This document shows, in pieces, positions 23,406-32,404 of a stretch of DNA of 64,000 bases; the first letter of the stretch is position 1; every line of letters starts with the position of its first letter. The stretch is from Olsenella sp. oral taxon 807 (lineage in GTDB: Bacteria > Actinomycetota > Coriobacteriia > Coriobacteriales > Atopobiaceae). The notes under the pieces are model-generated. The model had not been told where the DNA came from and made no database searches. It saw nothing but the letters and a program-made list of their open reading frames with translations. The position numbers were made by a program, and so were the translations under genes. The stretch covers positions 62,001-126,000 of the forward strand of contig NZ_CP012069.2 of NCBI RefSeq assembly GCF_001189515.2. Direction: 5' to 3'.

Positions 23406-25364
23406 CTACTTCTTGATGTCGATGAGGGTATCGCCAACCTTGACGGTGCCGGTGTGACCCTCGACGGAGGAGAAGTCATCGGTGTTGGTGATGATGACCA
23501 TGGTCGTTGCCGGGAGGTTGGCCTCCTTGATGGCGCCCAGGTCGACATCCATCAGGAGGTCACCCTTCTTGACACTCTCTCCCGCCTGGCACTTGGCGGT
23601 GAAGGGGCCTCCCTTGAGGTTGACGGTGTCGATGCCAATGTGGATCAGGATCTCGACGCCGCCCTCAGAGAGCAGGCCAATGGCATGACCGGTCTCGGCG
23701 ACCATGGTGATGGACCCGTCTGCGGGTGCGAATACCTTGCCCTCGGTGGGCTCGACGGCCGCGCCCTTGCCCATGGCCTCGGAGGCGAAGACGGGATCGG
23801 AGACGGCGGTCATCGAGATGGCCTCGCCTGCCATGGGCGAGACAATGGCTTCGGGACCAGTGGCTGCGACTGCTTTGGCGCTGGGGGCCGCAGTGGTGCT
23901 GGTGCTGGTCTCAGGCTTGGGGGTGGGAGCGGCAACCTTCTTCTTGGGCTTGTCCTCGTCCTTGTAGATGGCGCTCGTGAGGCCAAAGGCCACGCCGAAG
24001 GCGACGACGAACATGATGATGTACTGGACGGGCTGCTTGACGCAGAGCAGGAGGCCGAAGATGCCCGTTACGCCCGTACCGGTGGCAGCGAGCTGGGTCA
24101 GGTAGCAGACGAAGGCACCGCAGGCGGCACCGGCCATGCCGCACACGAAGGGCTTGACCTTGGGGAGGTTGACGCCAAAGATTGCCGGCTCGGTGATGCC
24201 CAGTAGGCAGGAGATGCCAGAGGGGACCGCGAGGCTCTTGGTCTTAACGGTCTTGGTCTTGAGTGCGACGGCCAGGCAGGCACCGCCCTGCGCTATGTTG
24301 GCGGCGGACGCGATGGGCAGCCAACGTGTCACATTCCCAGGCTGGGCGAGCATGGAGACGTCGATGGCGGTGTACATCTGGTGCAGGCCCGTGACGACGG
24401 AGGGCGAGTAGATGAGGCCGATGATGATGTAGCCGATGCCTAGGGGCACCTTGAGCAGGAAGTACAGCAGGCCGAGGATGGCGTTCTCGAGCCAGACGAA
24501 GATGGGGCCTATGAAGAGGATCGTGATGTAGGCAGCGACCGAGACGGACACGAGCGGCGTCACGAAGAGGTCGAACATCTCGGGTACGGCCTTGTGCAGG
24601 CGCTTCTCGAAGAAGCAGAGGATCCAGACGCCCACGAGTATGGGGATGACGTGTCCCTGGTAGCCTATCCAGTCGATGCTGTAAAGGCCTGGTATCACCT
24701 GGAGCGTGATCATCGTGCCGTCGGAGAGGGCCTTGGAGGCGCTGTAGGCGCTGATGAAGTCGGAGCTGATGAGCAGGGCACCGAGCGACGCGCCAAGGTA
24801 GGGGTTGCCCCCAAAGACCGTGGCTGCCGAGAAGCCGAGTAGGATCTGCAGGTTTGCCAGGGCGCAGGCGTTGACGAGCGCCGCGATGCGCCACCATACG
24901 CTGGTGGTGTCCAGATCAAAGAGACCCGCGCCGTCGGGGGCGGGTGTGCCCATGAACTGGATGGCACCCATGATGCCCATGAGCATGCCGGATGCGACGA
25001 TGGCGGGGATGATGGGTACGAAGACGTCAGAGAGTACCTTGATGGCCTTCATGAAGCCGTTCTGCTGCTGTGCGGCTGCCTCCTTGACGTCGGCCTTGCT
25101 CGCGGCGGAGATGTTGCCCTGCTTGCAGAGCTCCTCGTAGACCTTGTTGACAGTGCCTGTCCCGTAGATGACTTGGAGCTGACCAGAAGCCTTAAAGTTG
25201 CCCTTGGCGCCAACGGCGTCATCGACCTTCTCCTGGTCGACCTTGGAGTCGTCTGCGATGACCAAGCGCAGGCGTGTGGCGCAGTGCGCTGCCGAAACGA
25301 TGTTGCCCGGGCCGCCGACCGCCTCCAGAATCTCCTTAGCGGCTTGTGCGTGATCAAGTGCCAT
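23406..25364 (-). CDS. scrA: PTS sucrose/beta-glucoside permease, domains IIBCA
   Basis: A 652-residue sugar transporter-kinase in the membrane that imports and phosphorylates its sugar. Domains in order: EIIB (1-90) with phospho-cysteine C28 in HCATRLRL; EIIC (about 100-460) with about ten membrane segments; a Lys/Pro/Ala-rich linker (EDKPKKKVAAPTPKPE); and EIIA (about 500-650) with ILIHIGIDTV, where the His accepts phosphate from HPr. Sucrose is inferred from the fructokinase and GH32 genes that follow. AAGGGGG precedes the ATG. Three operator-like sites lie within 110 bp upstream. Confidence 0.92.
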   Translation of the reverse strand: MALDHAQAAKEILEAVGGPGNIVSAAHCATRLRLVIADDSKVDQEKVDDAVGAKGNFKASGQLQVIYGTGTVNKVYEELCKQGNISAASKADVKEAAAQQQNGFMKAIKVLSDVFVPIIPAIVASGMLMGIMGAIQFMGTPAPDGAGLFDLDTTSVWWRIAALVNACALANLQILLGFSAATVFGGNPYLGASLGALLISSDFISAYSASKALSDGTMITLQVIPGLYSIDWIGYQGHVIPILVGVWILCFFEKRLHKAVPEMFDLFVTPLVSVSVAAYITILFIGPIFVWLENAILGLLYFLLKVPLGIGYIIIGLIYSPSVVTGLHQMYTAIDVSMLAQPGNVTRWLPIASAANIAQGGACLAVALKTKTVKTKSLAVPSGISCLLGITEPAIFGVNLPKVKPFVCGMAGAACGAFVCYLTQLAATGTGVTGIFGLLLCVKQPVQYIIMFVVAFGVAFGLTSAIYKDEDKPKKKVAAPTPKPETSTSTTAAPSAKAVAATGPEAIVSPMAGEAISMTAVSDPVFASEAMGKGAAVEPTEGKVFAPADGSITMVAETGHAIGLLSEGGVEILIHIGIDTVNLKGGPFTAKCQAGESVKKGDLLMDVDLGAIKEANLPATTMVIITNTDDFSSVEGHTGTVKVGDTLIDIKK

Positions 25365-25391
25365 TGAGTCCCCCTTGTCTGAACGCTACAT

Positions 25392-25472
25392 ATGGAATCG
25401 TTCTCACACGCTCTTATCGAAGGATTCCATAGTTGGTGGCAAACTCAGCTTGCAGCCATGGAATCGTTCTCA
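25392..25472. promoter_or_regulatory. Three LacI-type operator sites before the PTS gene
   Basis: ATGGAATCGTTCTCA occurs at 25392-25406 and again at 25458-25472, exactly 66 bp apart; a related inverted copy, ATGGAATCCTTCGAT, is on the minus strand at 25416-25430. The central CG and flanking A/T-rich arms are typical of LacI-family operators. The neighbouring LacI protein is the obvious binder, and two distant sites would allow looping. The remainder of the gap to 25697 has no gene. Confidence 0.7.
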
Positions 25473-25697
25473 TATATTCAAGAATACTTCACAACTGAGA
25501 GGATGTGGGTCCTAAAGGAGCGGGGCATAGCTGAACGGCGGCATATAGGCGGCGAATGGCGATGGATCGTCTTGCGTCGGAGGGGGACGAAGGATGCGTT
25601 CCCGAAAGACGAGAGGCGGATCGGGCTTGGCAGGCCATGAGCATGGTGCCGTAGGGGTTGGCCCCGCAGTCGGCTAAACCGAGCTTCACGGGTGTCC

Positions 25698-26681
25698 CTA
25701 GCGGATCGACCCCCGTGCGAGGACCTCGTAGCCCAGGCGTATCTCGCACGGGATGCGCGTCGTCTTGCCCATGGCGTCGACGAGCATGCGCGCGGCCTCC
25801 TTGCCGGCCGTCTTGTAGTGGTGGTGTACGGTCGTGAGCGTGGGCGTGACCACGAGCGTGAGCTCAGAGTCGCCCGTGCCCGTCACCTGCACGTCGTCAG
25901 GTATGCTCCTGCCGTATTCGCGCAGGCAGCTCATGGCGCCGAAGGCAATGGAGTCGCTCGCGCAGATGATGGTGTCCACGTCGGGATGCGACTCGATCAG
26001 TCGCTCACAGCTGAGGTAGCCCGACTCCACCGTGAAGTCTGCGATGAGCTGTGCGCTTGCGGACACCTCGAGGCCGTACTCCTCGCAGGCATCAAGGAAG
26101 CCCCTGTGTCTGGCTCTTCCTGCGGCTAGGTCCCGCTCCGTGACGCCGATGTAGGCGGGCTTTGTGGCGTGGTCGAGGGCCAGCGCCGTGATGTCGCGTA
26201 TCGAGTGATAGTCATCGTTGTAGACGCAGGATCTCCCCTCGATGTCTTGGCCGAGGACCACGAGCGGTACTCGCAGCTCGTCCATGGCGCGCTCGTGCGC
26301 GGACGTGAGTACCGTGCCCACGAGGATGACGCCGTCCACGTGGTTCTTCTCGGCAAAGAGGCGCAGGTAATCGACCTCGAGCTTCTCATCATTGTCGGTG
26401 TTGGCCAGCAGTATCTGGTACTGGGAGTCGTTGAGCTGAGAGGTCAGACCCTCCACCATCCGCGAGATCGAGGCGGAGTTTATCTTGGGAATGATGACGC
26501 CCACGAGATTGGTCTTGCCGGTGCGCAGCTGCTTGGCCTGACGTGAGGGTATGTAGCCGGTCTCCTTGATGACGCGGGCGATGGCGCGGCGCTTCTCGCT
26601 CGAGACGTAGCCGTCGTTGAGGTAGCGCGACACGGTGGCGCGAGACACTCCCGCCATCTTGGCCACTGTCGTGATGTCCAT
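25698..26681 (-). CDS. scrR: LacI-family regulator of the sucrose/fructan block
   Basis: A 327-residue repressor. Residues 1-22 (ITTVAKMAGVSRATVSRYLN) are the helix-turn-helix, followed by the hinge helix around residue 50 (SRQAKQLRTGKTNLVGVIIP) and a periplasmic-binding-protein-like sensor domain. GAGGTGG precedes the ATG. It is transcribed toward the PTS gene, with the operators in between, so it likely represses the transporter and downstream genes and is released by sucrose, fructose or a phosphate form. The effector is inferred from the gene context. Confidence 0.88.
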   Translation of the reverse strand: MDITTVAKMAGVSRATVSRYLNDGYVSSEKRRAIARVIKETGYIPSRQAKQLRTGKTNLVGVIIPKINSASISRMVEGLTSQLNDSQYQILLANTDNDEKLEVDYLRLFAEKNHVDGVILVGTVLTSAHERAMDELRVPLVVLGQDIEGRSCVYNDDYHSIRDITALALDHATKPAYIGVTERDLAAGRARHRGFLDACEEYGLEVSASAQLIADFTVESGYLSCERLIESHPDVDTIICASDSIAFGAMSCLREYGRSIPDDVQVTGTGDSELTLVVTPTLTTVHHHYKTAGKEAARMLVDAMGKTTRIPCEIRLGYEVLARGSIR

Positions 26682-26747
26682 GTGCCACCTCGCCTTCTGT
26701 TGTGTGACTCGAGAACCCTGTGATTAACTTACTTGCACAAGGTGGGC

Positions 26748-26776
26748 AAAACCGCACTCATTTTTTGGGTGTGCGG
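26748..26776 (-). terminator. Rho-independent terminator overlapping GH2 stop codon
   Basis: On the minus strand CCGCAC, a 13-nt loop that contains the GH2 stop codon, GTGCGG and then TTTT. The stem starts within the last codons (DRTPKK), so translation to the end could modulate it. It separates the GH2 gene from lacI. Confidence 0.7.
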
Positions 26777-28677
26777 TCGCTGTGGCGCGGTGAGTGCGCT
26801 GTTGGCTCTGAAGGGTATGCGGGACATGCTCGCGGGTCTGCCTTAGGGACAGGGAGTTTGCTCACCCGGCGGTCATAGCTGAGAAGCCCGTTGGTCTCTT
26901 CCTCGATGTCCGTGAGCTGGGTGAAGACGAACCCTGCAAGCCCCCTTGGCTCGAGCGCGTCTGCCTGGGCGAGCTGCCTGGAGACTGCCTGTCGAAATGC
27001 TGCTGTGTCCTCGAAGACATCATAGCCGTAGGAGGTCTCCAGTGAGCAGTGCCCCTCCACGCGAAGACTGAGCCCACCGAACTCGTTGAGGATGAAGGCA
27101 CGGTCATCCTTATGTGGATAGACCTGGAGGCTCCTGAAGTAGTTGTGGATGGCCACGAAGTTGCCCGCCCCCTGGTCGTACCAGCCGCTTGCCGCGATGA
27201 CGGGACGCGTGGGGTCGAGCTCTCTGGTGCGCTGCGCCTGGCCAAAGGAGTCAAACTGCCCCCAGCTCTCGTTGAAGAGCGTCCAGGCAATGACGCTGGG
27301 ATGGGCGGCGAGGCGACGCACGGTCAGGTCGCGGGTGTGCTGCCACTCCCTACGATAGGAGTTGTCGTCGGCTGCGAGCTTGCGCCAGTGGGAGGGCGTG
27401 TCGTCCCGAAAGCGCGACCATGAGCGCCTAAAGAGCGTGGGCGTGTTGATCGAGCGCCACTTGTCGTAGCTGCCGCCACCTGTGGGCATGTCCTGTATGA
27501 CAAGCATGCCCATGCGGTCGCAGAGCCAGTACCAGAGCTCCCCCTCGACCTTCACATGCTTGCGGAGCAAGTTGAAGCCCAGGTCATGGGCAGTCTGGAC
27601 GTCGGATCGCAGGGCGTCGAGCGAAGGCGGGGTCATAAGCCCGTCGGGCCAGTAGCCCTGGTCGAGCAGCCCCCTCAGGAAGATGGGCCTGTGGTTGAGC
27701 ATGACGCGGGGCGTGCCTTGGGCGTCTGGCTCGACCGCGACCGAGCGAAAGGCGCAGTAACTCGTGACCTCATCCTCCCCATAGCCGAGCGTGAGGTCAT
27801 AGAGGCGAGGGTTGTCCGGTTCCCAGAGCTGGGGGGCTTGGACGCGCAGCCTGACCGTCGCCTCGTGCTTTTTGGCGACGGGTCCCATCGCCGACCGGCC
27901 GCTCTTAAGCGAGAGGACCAGGCGTCTGCCAGGGTGGCTGACTTGGGCCGTGACCGAGATGGTGCCATCGTCCGGGTTGGCACTCACCTGCAGTTGTCGG
28001 ACGTGGTCTTTGGGGACGTCCTCGATCCAGACACTCTGCCAGATGCCGGACTGAGCCGTATACCACATGTTGGCCCGCACGAGTCGCTGCTTGCCGCGAA
28101 GCTGCGTGCCCGTGTCGCTCGGGTCGAAGACGCAGACGGCCAGGGCGTTCTCTCCGTCCTTGACGGCGGACGTTACGTCTATGTCAAAGGGCAGGTAGCA
28201 ACCCCTGTGCTCGGCGAGCCTCTTGCCGTTCAGATAGACCGCGCAGGCCCAGTCCACGCCCTCGAAGTGCAGGATGCGCCTGCGCCCCGGCAGGGGTCGG
28301 CTTGCATCGAAGCAGAGTCGGTACCAAAGGAGCTCATTTGGCTTGAGCTGGCGGCCGACGTGCGAGAGCTGGGCCTCTGGCGAGAAGGGCACGAGGATCT
28401 TGCCATTCCAGGAGATGGGCATCGCGGCGTTGCGCCAGGAGCTACGTGCTTCTTGGGCCGAGCCGAGCGAGACGAAGGCGTAGTCCCACCAGCCGTTGAG
28501 CGTCTGCCAAGATGTGCGGGCAAGCTGCGGGCGCGGGTGTTCTGGCCAGGGGACGGTGCCGTCGCCAGGAGTGGCGGCAAGGAGACTCTCTCCCCAGATC
28601 GTGGTCAGGGGGAAGAGGGGAGCGCCTATGCCCTCCTTGGGCTGGCTCTTGAGCGCACGTCTGAGATCGAGGTCCAT
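26758..28677 (-). CDS. Glycoside hydrolase family 2 enzyme
   Basis: A 639-residue GH2 enzyme (beta-galactosidase/glucuronidase/mannosidase superfamily). Domains in order: sugar-binding jelly roll (about 60-220, FEGVDWACAVYLNGKRLAEHRG), immunoglobulin-like domain (about 225-320), and TIM barrel (about 325-600). The acid/base Glu is in WTLFNESWGQ, and the nucleophile Glu in FILNEFGG. The open frame extends upstream into the tRNA, but AGGAGAG before the ATG at 28677 fixes the start. No signal peptide is seen. Substrate is unclear; the neighbouring scr genes suggest plant or milk oligosaccharide use. Confidence 0.88.
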   Translation of the reverse strand: MDLDLRRALKSQPKEGIGAPLFPLTTIWGESLLAATPGDGTVPWPEHPRPQLARTSWQTLNGWWDYAFVSLGSAQEARSSWRNAAMPISWNGKILVPFSPEAQLSHVGRQLKPNELLWYRLCFDASRPLPGRRRILHFEGVDWACAVYLNGKRLAEHRGCYLPFDIDVTSAVKDGENALAVCVFDPSDTGTQLRGKQRLVRANMWYTAQSGIWQSVWIEDVPKDHVRQLQVSANPDDGTISVTAQVSHPGRRLVLSLKSGRSAMGPVAKKHEATVRLRVQAPQLWEPDNPRLYDLTLGYGEDEVTSYCAFRSVAVEPDAQGTPRVMLNHRPIFLRGLLDQGYWPDGLMTPPSLDALRSDVQTAHDLGFNLLRKHVKVEGELWYWLCDRMGMLVIQDMPTGGGSYDKWRSINTPTLFRRSWSRFRDDTPSHWRKLAADDNSYRREWQHTRDLTVRRLAAHPSVIAWTLFNESWGQFDSFGQAQRTRELDPTRPVIAASGWYDQGAGNFVAIHNYFRSLQVYPHKDDRAFILNEFGGLSLRVEGHCSLETSYGYDVFEDTAAFRQAVSRQLAQADALEPRGLAGFVFTQLTDIEEETNGLLSYDRRVSKLPVPKADPRACPAYPSEPTAHSPRHSDRTPKK

Positions 28678-28840
28678 GGACTCTCCTAAGTGGGTTTGCG
28701 AATGCAGAACAGGATAGTGCGCAAAGACGACCATGGGCCTTGCGAATTGTGAAGAAACACATATGAGAACATCGGTCATTTGACTTTGGTCGGTCTGGGG
28801 CATATAGTAATCGTCCTGCGCAGTTGATGCGCCCAGACTC

Positions 28841-28917
28841 TGCGGGGTGGAGCAGTCTGGTAGCTCGCCGGGCTCATAACCCGGAGGTCGGTGGTTCAAA
28901 TCCGCCCCCCGCGACCA
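28841..28917 (+). tRNA. Initiator tRNA-fMet (CAU anticodon)
   Basis: A 77-nt cloverleaf with encoded CCA. Anticodon loop CTCATAA gives CAU; the anticodon stem carries three consecutive G-C pairs (GGG/CCC), the hallmark of initiators; D-arm AGCAGTCTGGTAGCT and T-arm GGTTCAAATCC are standard. Position 1:72 would be a T-G pairing in place of the usual initiator mismatch, so the acceptor end is still weak. The accessory region starts right after it, which makes it a plausible integration site. Confidence 0.96.
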
Positions 28918-29029
28918 AATTTTCGTCCTCTGCCTGGTAAAACGGGTGGGGGATTTTCTTTGTCGATAGCTTGCCGAAAAACCGCGAGGGGCCCATATTT
29001 ATCTGCTATTGGCCTACAGGTTTGCCCGC

Positions 29030-29995
29030 CTACTCTTTGGCATCCTCGATGTTGTGCGCATACGGCTTCCAGAGCGGGCACTCCTGCCAGCCTTTGGTGA
29101 AGCCCATGCGGCGGAGCTCACCGAAACTAAGGCGGCCCAAAAGTTTGAAGAGACGCTCACGCCAGAACGTCTCGGGCGCGATGTGCTCCAGCAGATAGCT
29201 CAGGATTGTGAGGATGCCAAACATGTTGTCCGACCTCACGCTGAAGGGCTCGTGCCATTCCGGATGCTTCGACCGCTTGGGAATGATTGGTCTGGTGCCG
29301 ATGCCCCTGTTCCAGAGACGGCCATGGTGCGCGCATATGTTACGCACCGTGTTTATGGTCACGAGCCAAGATTCCAGCACGCGCGAGCTCACGCCCAAGT
29401 CGTTTGCGAGCTTGTTCCTGATTTCAGCTGGTGCGCCGTTGAAGAGCCTGAGCATGGTGCCGAAGTCCATCAGGTTGACGAGTATCCAGTAGGGAGGAAG
29501 CTCGTGCTCGTCGCTATAGGCCTCTTTGAAGTGGAGGGCGAAGGGCTCACGTGAGCGTCTGAGCTCATCCTTGCAGCGCGCTATGAACTTGTTATACTTG
29601 CCCTGCTTGAGCCTTGGCAGGTTGTTAGCGTCGAGGAATCCGAAGGCGCCGGTCTCTCTAGCAAGTTCGTATGCGAGCTGTGTGCGGAAGTAGACCTCCA
29701 CGCGCTCTATGGCATCGAGTACGACAAGCCTGAACTGTCGGTCGAAGATGTAGAGGCGCCAGATCTGGTCGAATGACGTTCCCTCGATGAAGCGCTCGTC
29801 CTGCATGCCATCCTTGTCGCCTTTTGGCTGGCGCTTGAAGATGTACCAGTATCCGCTCAAGCGGTAGTAACCGATGTCAGCGAGGTGCCTGATAAGATCG
29901 TCACGGTCGGCCACGAGACCACGCTCGTTGATGAGAAGGTCTGCCTGCTGCTCGAAGGACAGCCAAGGTTTCGTGTACGTTCCCACGGTGCTCAT
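29030..29995 (-). CDS. Abi_2 family abortive-infection protein (HEPN)
   Basis: A 321-residue protein of the AbiD/AbiF (Abi_2, PF07751) family. Early marks are KPWLSFEQQADLLINERGL and IGYYRLSGYWYIFK; the predicted RNase centre is the HEPN motif RNICAHH (R-x4-H) in TVRNICAHHGRLWNR. Such proteins stop phage growth by killing or stalling the infected cell, probably by RNA cleavage. GGAGGTGC precedes the ATG. It follows the tRNA and is next to a truncated integrase, so it is cargo of an integrated element. It looks intact. Confidence 0.92.
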   Translation of the reverse strand: MSTVGTYTKPWLSFEQQADLLINERGLVADRDDLIRHLADIGYYRLSGYWYIFKRQPKGDKDGMQDERFIEGTSFDQIWRLYIFDRQFRLVVLDAIERVEVYFRTQLAYELARETGAFGFLDANNLPRLKQGKYNKFIARCKDELRRSREPFALHFKEAYSDEHELPPYWILVNLMDFGTMLRLFNGAPAEIRNKLANDLGVSSRVLESWLVTINTVRNICAHHGRLWNRGIGTRPIIPKRSKHPEWHEPFSVRSDNMFGILTILSYLLEHIAPETFWRERLFKLLGRLSFGELRRMGFTKGWQECPLWKPYAHNIEDAKE

Positions 29996-30006
29996 GCACC
30001 TCCAGA

Positions 30007-30054
30007 CAAAGAAGACCCGCCAGTGTGCATGCTCGGAAGCAGAGGCCAGGCGGG
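30007..30054 (-). terminator. Terminator between integrase remnant and abi gene
   Basis: On the minus strand CCCGCC, a 27-nt loop and GGCGGG are followed by TCTTCTTTG. It would end transcription coming from the integrase side before the abi promoter. Confidence 0.55.
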
Positions 30055-30072
30055 TTTACTGACCACAGTGTA

Positions 30073-30141
30073 TCACATCCATCGTGAGACGGCGCGGAAG
30101 AGCCAGCGCACGAAGCGCCAGACGAGCCTAAAGACGCCCGT
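30073..30141 (-). pseudogene. Decayed copy of the 22-codon integrase-overlapping ORF
   Basis: The 69-nt frame VFRLVWRFVRWLF then RAVSRWM-stop is nearly identical to the intact ORF at 54591-54659 and sits at the same place, overlapping the integrase stop. Here the start codon is ACG instead of ATG, so it is probably not translated. Confidence 0.55.
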
Positions 30142-30811
30142 GTCTAGCCTCCTTCTCCTCTGCGGCGGCGAGCATAGCCTTGAGCTGGTCCACCGAGAAG
30201 CTGAGCGCGGGCTCGCGTCGCTTTGGCGTGCCGATGACGCTGTCCATGATGGCGTTGCCGTAGCCGCTCATCTCGGCGCCGAAGCTCTCCTCGACCTTGC
30301 TCACGGCGGCGCGCTTGGCCTCGGGGTCCACGTCGGCATAGATGTCCAGGGTCATGGACACGCTCGCGTGCCCCAGGTAGCTCGCCACGGTCCTCACGTC
30401 GCAGCCGCCCGCGATCATCATGGTGGCGAAGGTGTGTCTGAGGTCGTGGAAGGTGCACTTGAAGCCGTTCATCTTGCAGAAGGCGGCAAAGTCCTTGCCG
30501 AGCTGCGTGGGGTTGTAGGGGCGGCTCTTCTCCTCCTGCGTGCCCAGTATGTAGGGGTCGCCGAAGGGGAGCGCGAACTCGTTGGCGATGCGCACGGCGT
30601 CCGCCCGCACGAGGCGCAGCATGTCGAAGGTGCGCCTGGTGAGGGGAATCGTCCTCAGCGAGCTCGAGGTCTTGGGCTCCTTCACGTAGAAGCCGCCCGG
30701 ACCGTTTCCCAGGGCGTGGCTCACGGTTATGGTGCCGTCGTCCGAGCGGTCGGACCACCTGAGCGCGCAGACCTCGCCGCGCCTCATGCCCGTGGTGAGC
30801 GCGAGCTCTGT
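30128..30811 (-). pseudogene. Tyrosine integrase, C-terminal catalytic fragment
   Basis: About 228 residues of a phage/ICE-type integrase, closely similar to the copy at 54646-55575. Catalytic residues are all present: R in TTGMRRGEVCALRW, K in KEPKT, HDLRH, GHASV and Y in DIYADVD. The N-terminal arm-binding and core-binding domains are missing: similarity stops at ELALTTG, where unrelated sequence and then the 60-bp repeat element begin. No start codon with a ribosome site remains at the junction. The C-terminal end (SVDQLKAMLAAAEEKEA) is normal. Confidence 0.88.
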
Positions 30812-30853
30812 TGGGCCGTGGGCTTGGGTTGTGGGTGGCCTTGGGATCGCAAT

Positions 30854-31131
30854 AGTGTACACAAATGGGAGGATCGGGCCTCTCCGCGCCGGATTGGGTC
30901 ATTTGTGTACACTGTTGCGACGCGAGTCGCGATACGAATCGCGACGCGAGCTGTGCCAGGTGGCACGAGCGCCTCAGCCGTCATGGCGTGTCGGCGGCGC
31001 CTCCTCGCTGGCCCCTCTCGCTTGGTCGGGAAGACAGGCTCTGCGCGAGTGGCGCCGCTGCCAGGTTGGCATCTTGGCCGAGGCGTCAACCCACACGAAC
31101 CCCCGAAGAGTCTCTTACTATCGACAGTTCC
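30854..31131. repeat. Repeat element copy C: 60-bp palindromic unit plus tail
   Basis: The first 60 bp (30854-30913) have inverted ends, AGTGTACACA and TGTGTACACT. The next 218 bp match the sequence after copy B near 62.97-63.17 kb in order, including GACGCGAG, GGTGGCACGAG, AGTGGCGCCGC and CGTCAACCCACAC. The block lies exactly between the truncated integrase and a truncated phage tail gene. No convincing coding frame covers it. Confidence 0.7.
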
Positions 31132-31147
31132 TAAGACGAGCGGCGCC

Positions 31148-31388
31148 GAATCGTTCGAGGTCGGCGGAACGTGGGAGACCTGGCCGACGATCACGCTTGT
31201 AGCTGAGGCCGGGAGTGCGGTCTCCGTGGGCGACGGGAGCTCTTCCGTCGCTGTGGAAGGCACCTTCGCCGCCGGCGATGTGGTGGTCATCGACATGGAG
31301 CGGCAGGCAGTGACCGTGAACGGGGCCGATGCCACGGCGCGGGTCTCGCTCGAATCTGACTTCTTCGCGCTGGTACCCGGTGGAAAAT
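31148..31388 (+). pseudogene. Phage distal tail protein (Dit), C-terminal remnant
   Basis: About 80 residues, from SFEVGGTWETWPTITL to FFALVPGG, look like the last domain of siphophage distal tail proteins (the strand before 'tyP.i.v.G', the GDVVVIDMERQAVTVNG segment and the final LxPG). The start and the first two thirds are missing; after LVPGG the frame continues into unrelated residues until the next gene. It marks the left end of the collapsed prophage. Confidence 0.6.
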
Positions 31389-31447
31389 GCCTTGGTCTTC
31401 TCGGGTTGTTCTTTTCACTCCGTGAGCTGGGTCGAGAGGTGGGCCTG

Positions 31448-32404
31448 ATGGCAGTCCCGACCCTCTACCTCTTCGACCGGTGGGACGAGCGGCTGGGGGT
31501 GCTGCCGACCCTGGGCTTCATGACGCATACTGAGGGGCTGGGAGGCGAGGACACGCTGGAGTTCGGCTGCCTGGTGGCGCCTGAGAAGGGCGACCGGCTG
31601 GTGTGGCGGGACCCCGACACCGGGGCCTGGCGCGAGCACGAGGTTGTGAGGACCGACGAGGAGACGGCGGGCATTGCGCACGTCTATGCCGAGAGTTCAT
31701 TGTGCGAGCTGCTGCGCGATTTCGTGGAAGAGGAGCAGCTGGTAGCCAAGACTGTCTCGCAGGCCATGGCGGTGGTCGCTCACACGCGATGGTCACTGGG
31801 CACGGTGAGTTGCGATGATTCCACCAAGCGCGGGGCGCTGCTCTGCCACTCGAACGCCTTGGCAGCCTTGCGCAGGGTCGAGTCCGTCTGGGACGGGGAG
31901 CTGGAGTGCTCGTATGAGGTCTCGGACGGCCGGATTTCCAAGCGGACTGTCTCCTTGCGTATGTCTGCGACGACCGAGGGCGTGGGGTTCCAGCACCTCT
32001 CGGGCATGACGACCGCGAAGCAGTGCTTCGTCTCGCGCACGGACCTGGAGTCCGTCTACGCCACCTTCTTCGACACGTCGGCGCTCACGGCGGGCTACCA
32101 GATGTTCTACGGCTGTCAGAAGTTGGTCGGGGGAACCGATAGGACCGTGGTGGGGAACTTGACCGCCTACTCCATCTGCAAGCTCGGGGAGGGCGGCGTG
32201 CTGACGGACCCCGGCAACGACACGAGGCAGTGGTTCTGGGGGACGGTCTACGCGGACGGGTACCTGGAGATCTCGGCGAGCTCGGACGTTACGTGGTCGC
32301 GCGGGGTCGCGGGGCGCGGGCGGACCGCGCCTAGGCCAAGTACCAGCTGGCCTCAGGGCTGCCGTGGTCGGACGAGAAGGACCGCCTCACCAAGGTCAAG
32401 GTGA
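31448..32404 (+). CDS. Phage tail protein fused to fibre-like C-terminus (deleted)
   Basis: A 318-residue product starting MAVPTLYLFDRWDERLG after GAGGTGGGCC. Residues 1-170 resemble the N-terminal part of siphophage tail-tip/endopeptidase proteins (tail protein with AHVYAESSLCELLRDFVEEE). From about 175 the sequence changes to a receptor-binding or fibre type (HLSGMTTAKQCFVSRTDLESV, FDTSALTAGYQMFYGCQKLVGG). Normal tail-tip proteins are much longer, so an internal deletion joined two genes. The last about 30 residues are off-frame and Arg-rich; the fibre continues in another frame at 32331. Confidence 0.6.
   Translation: MAVPTLYLFDRWDERLGVLPTLGFMTHTEGLGGEDTLEFGCLVAPEKGDRLVWRDPDTGAWREHEVVRTDEETAGIAHVYAESSLCELLRDFVEEEQLVAKTVSQAMAVVAHTRWSLGTVSCDDSTKRGALLCHSNALAALRRVESVWDGELECSYEVSDGRISKRTVSLRMSATTEGVGFQHLSGMTTAKQCFVSRTDLESVYATFFDTSALTAGYQMFYGCQKLVGGTDRTVVGNLTAYSICKLGEGGVLTDPGNDTRQWFWGTVYADGYLEISASSDVTWSRGVAGRGRTAPRPSTSWPQGCRGRTRRTASPRSR

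Noticed and set aside
27556-28689. Long plus-strand open frame opposite the GH2 gene (377 codons)
   Set aside because: It mirrors the GH2 codons on the opposite strand, has no family resemblance, and the GH2 frame has complete catalytic motifs. Such mirror frames are common in this G/C-rich DNA.
29885-31140. First half of a very long plus-strand frame running into the phage tail genes
   Set aside because: It lies opposite the integrase fragment and through the repeat block, and shows no domain. Only the part from about 31148 resembles phage proteins.
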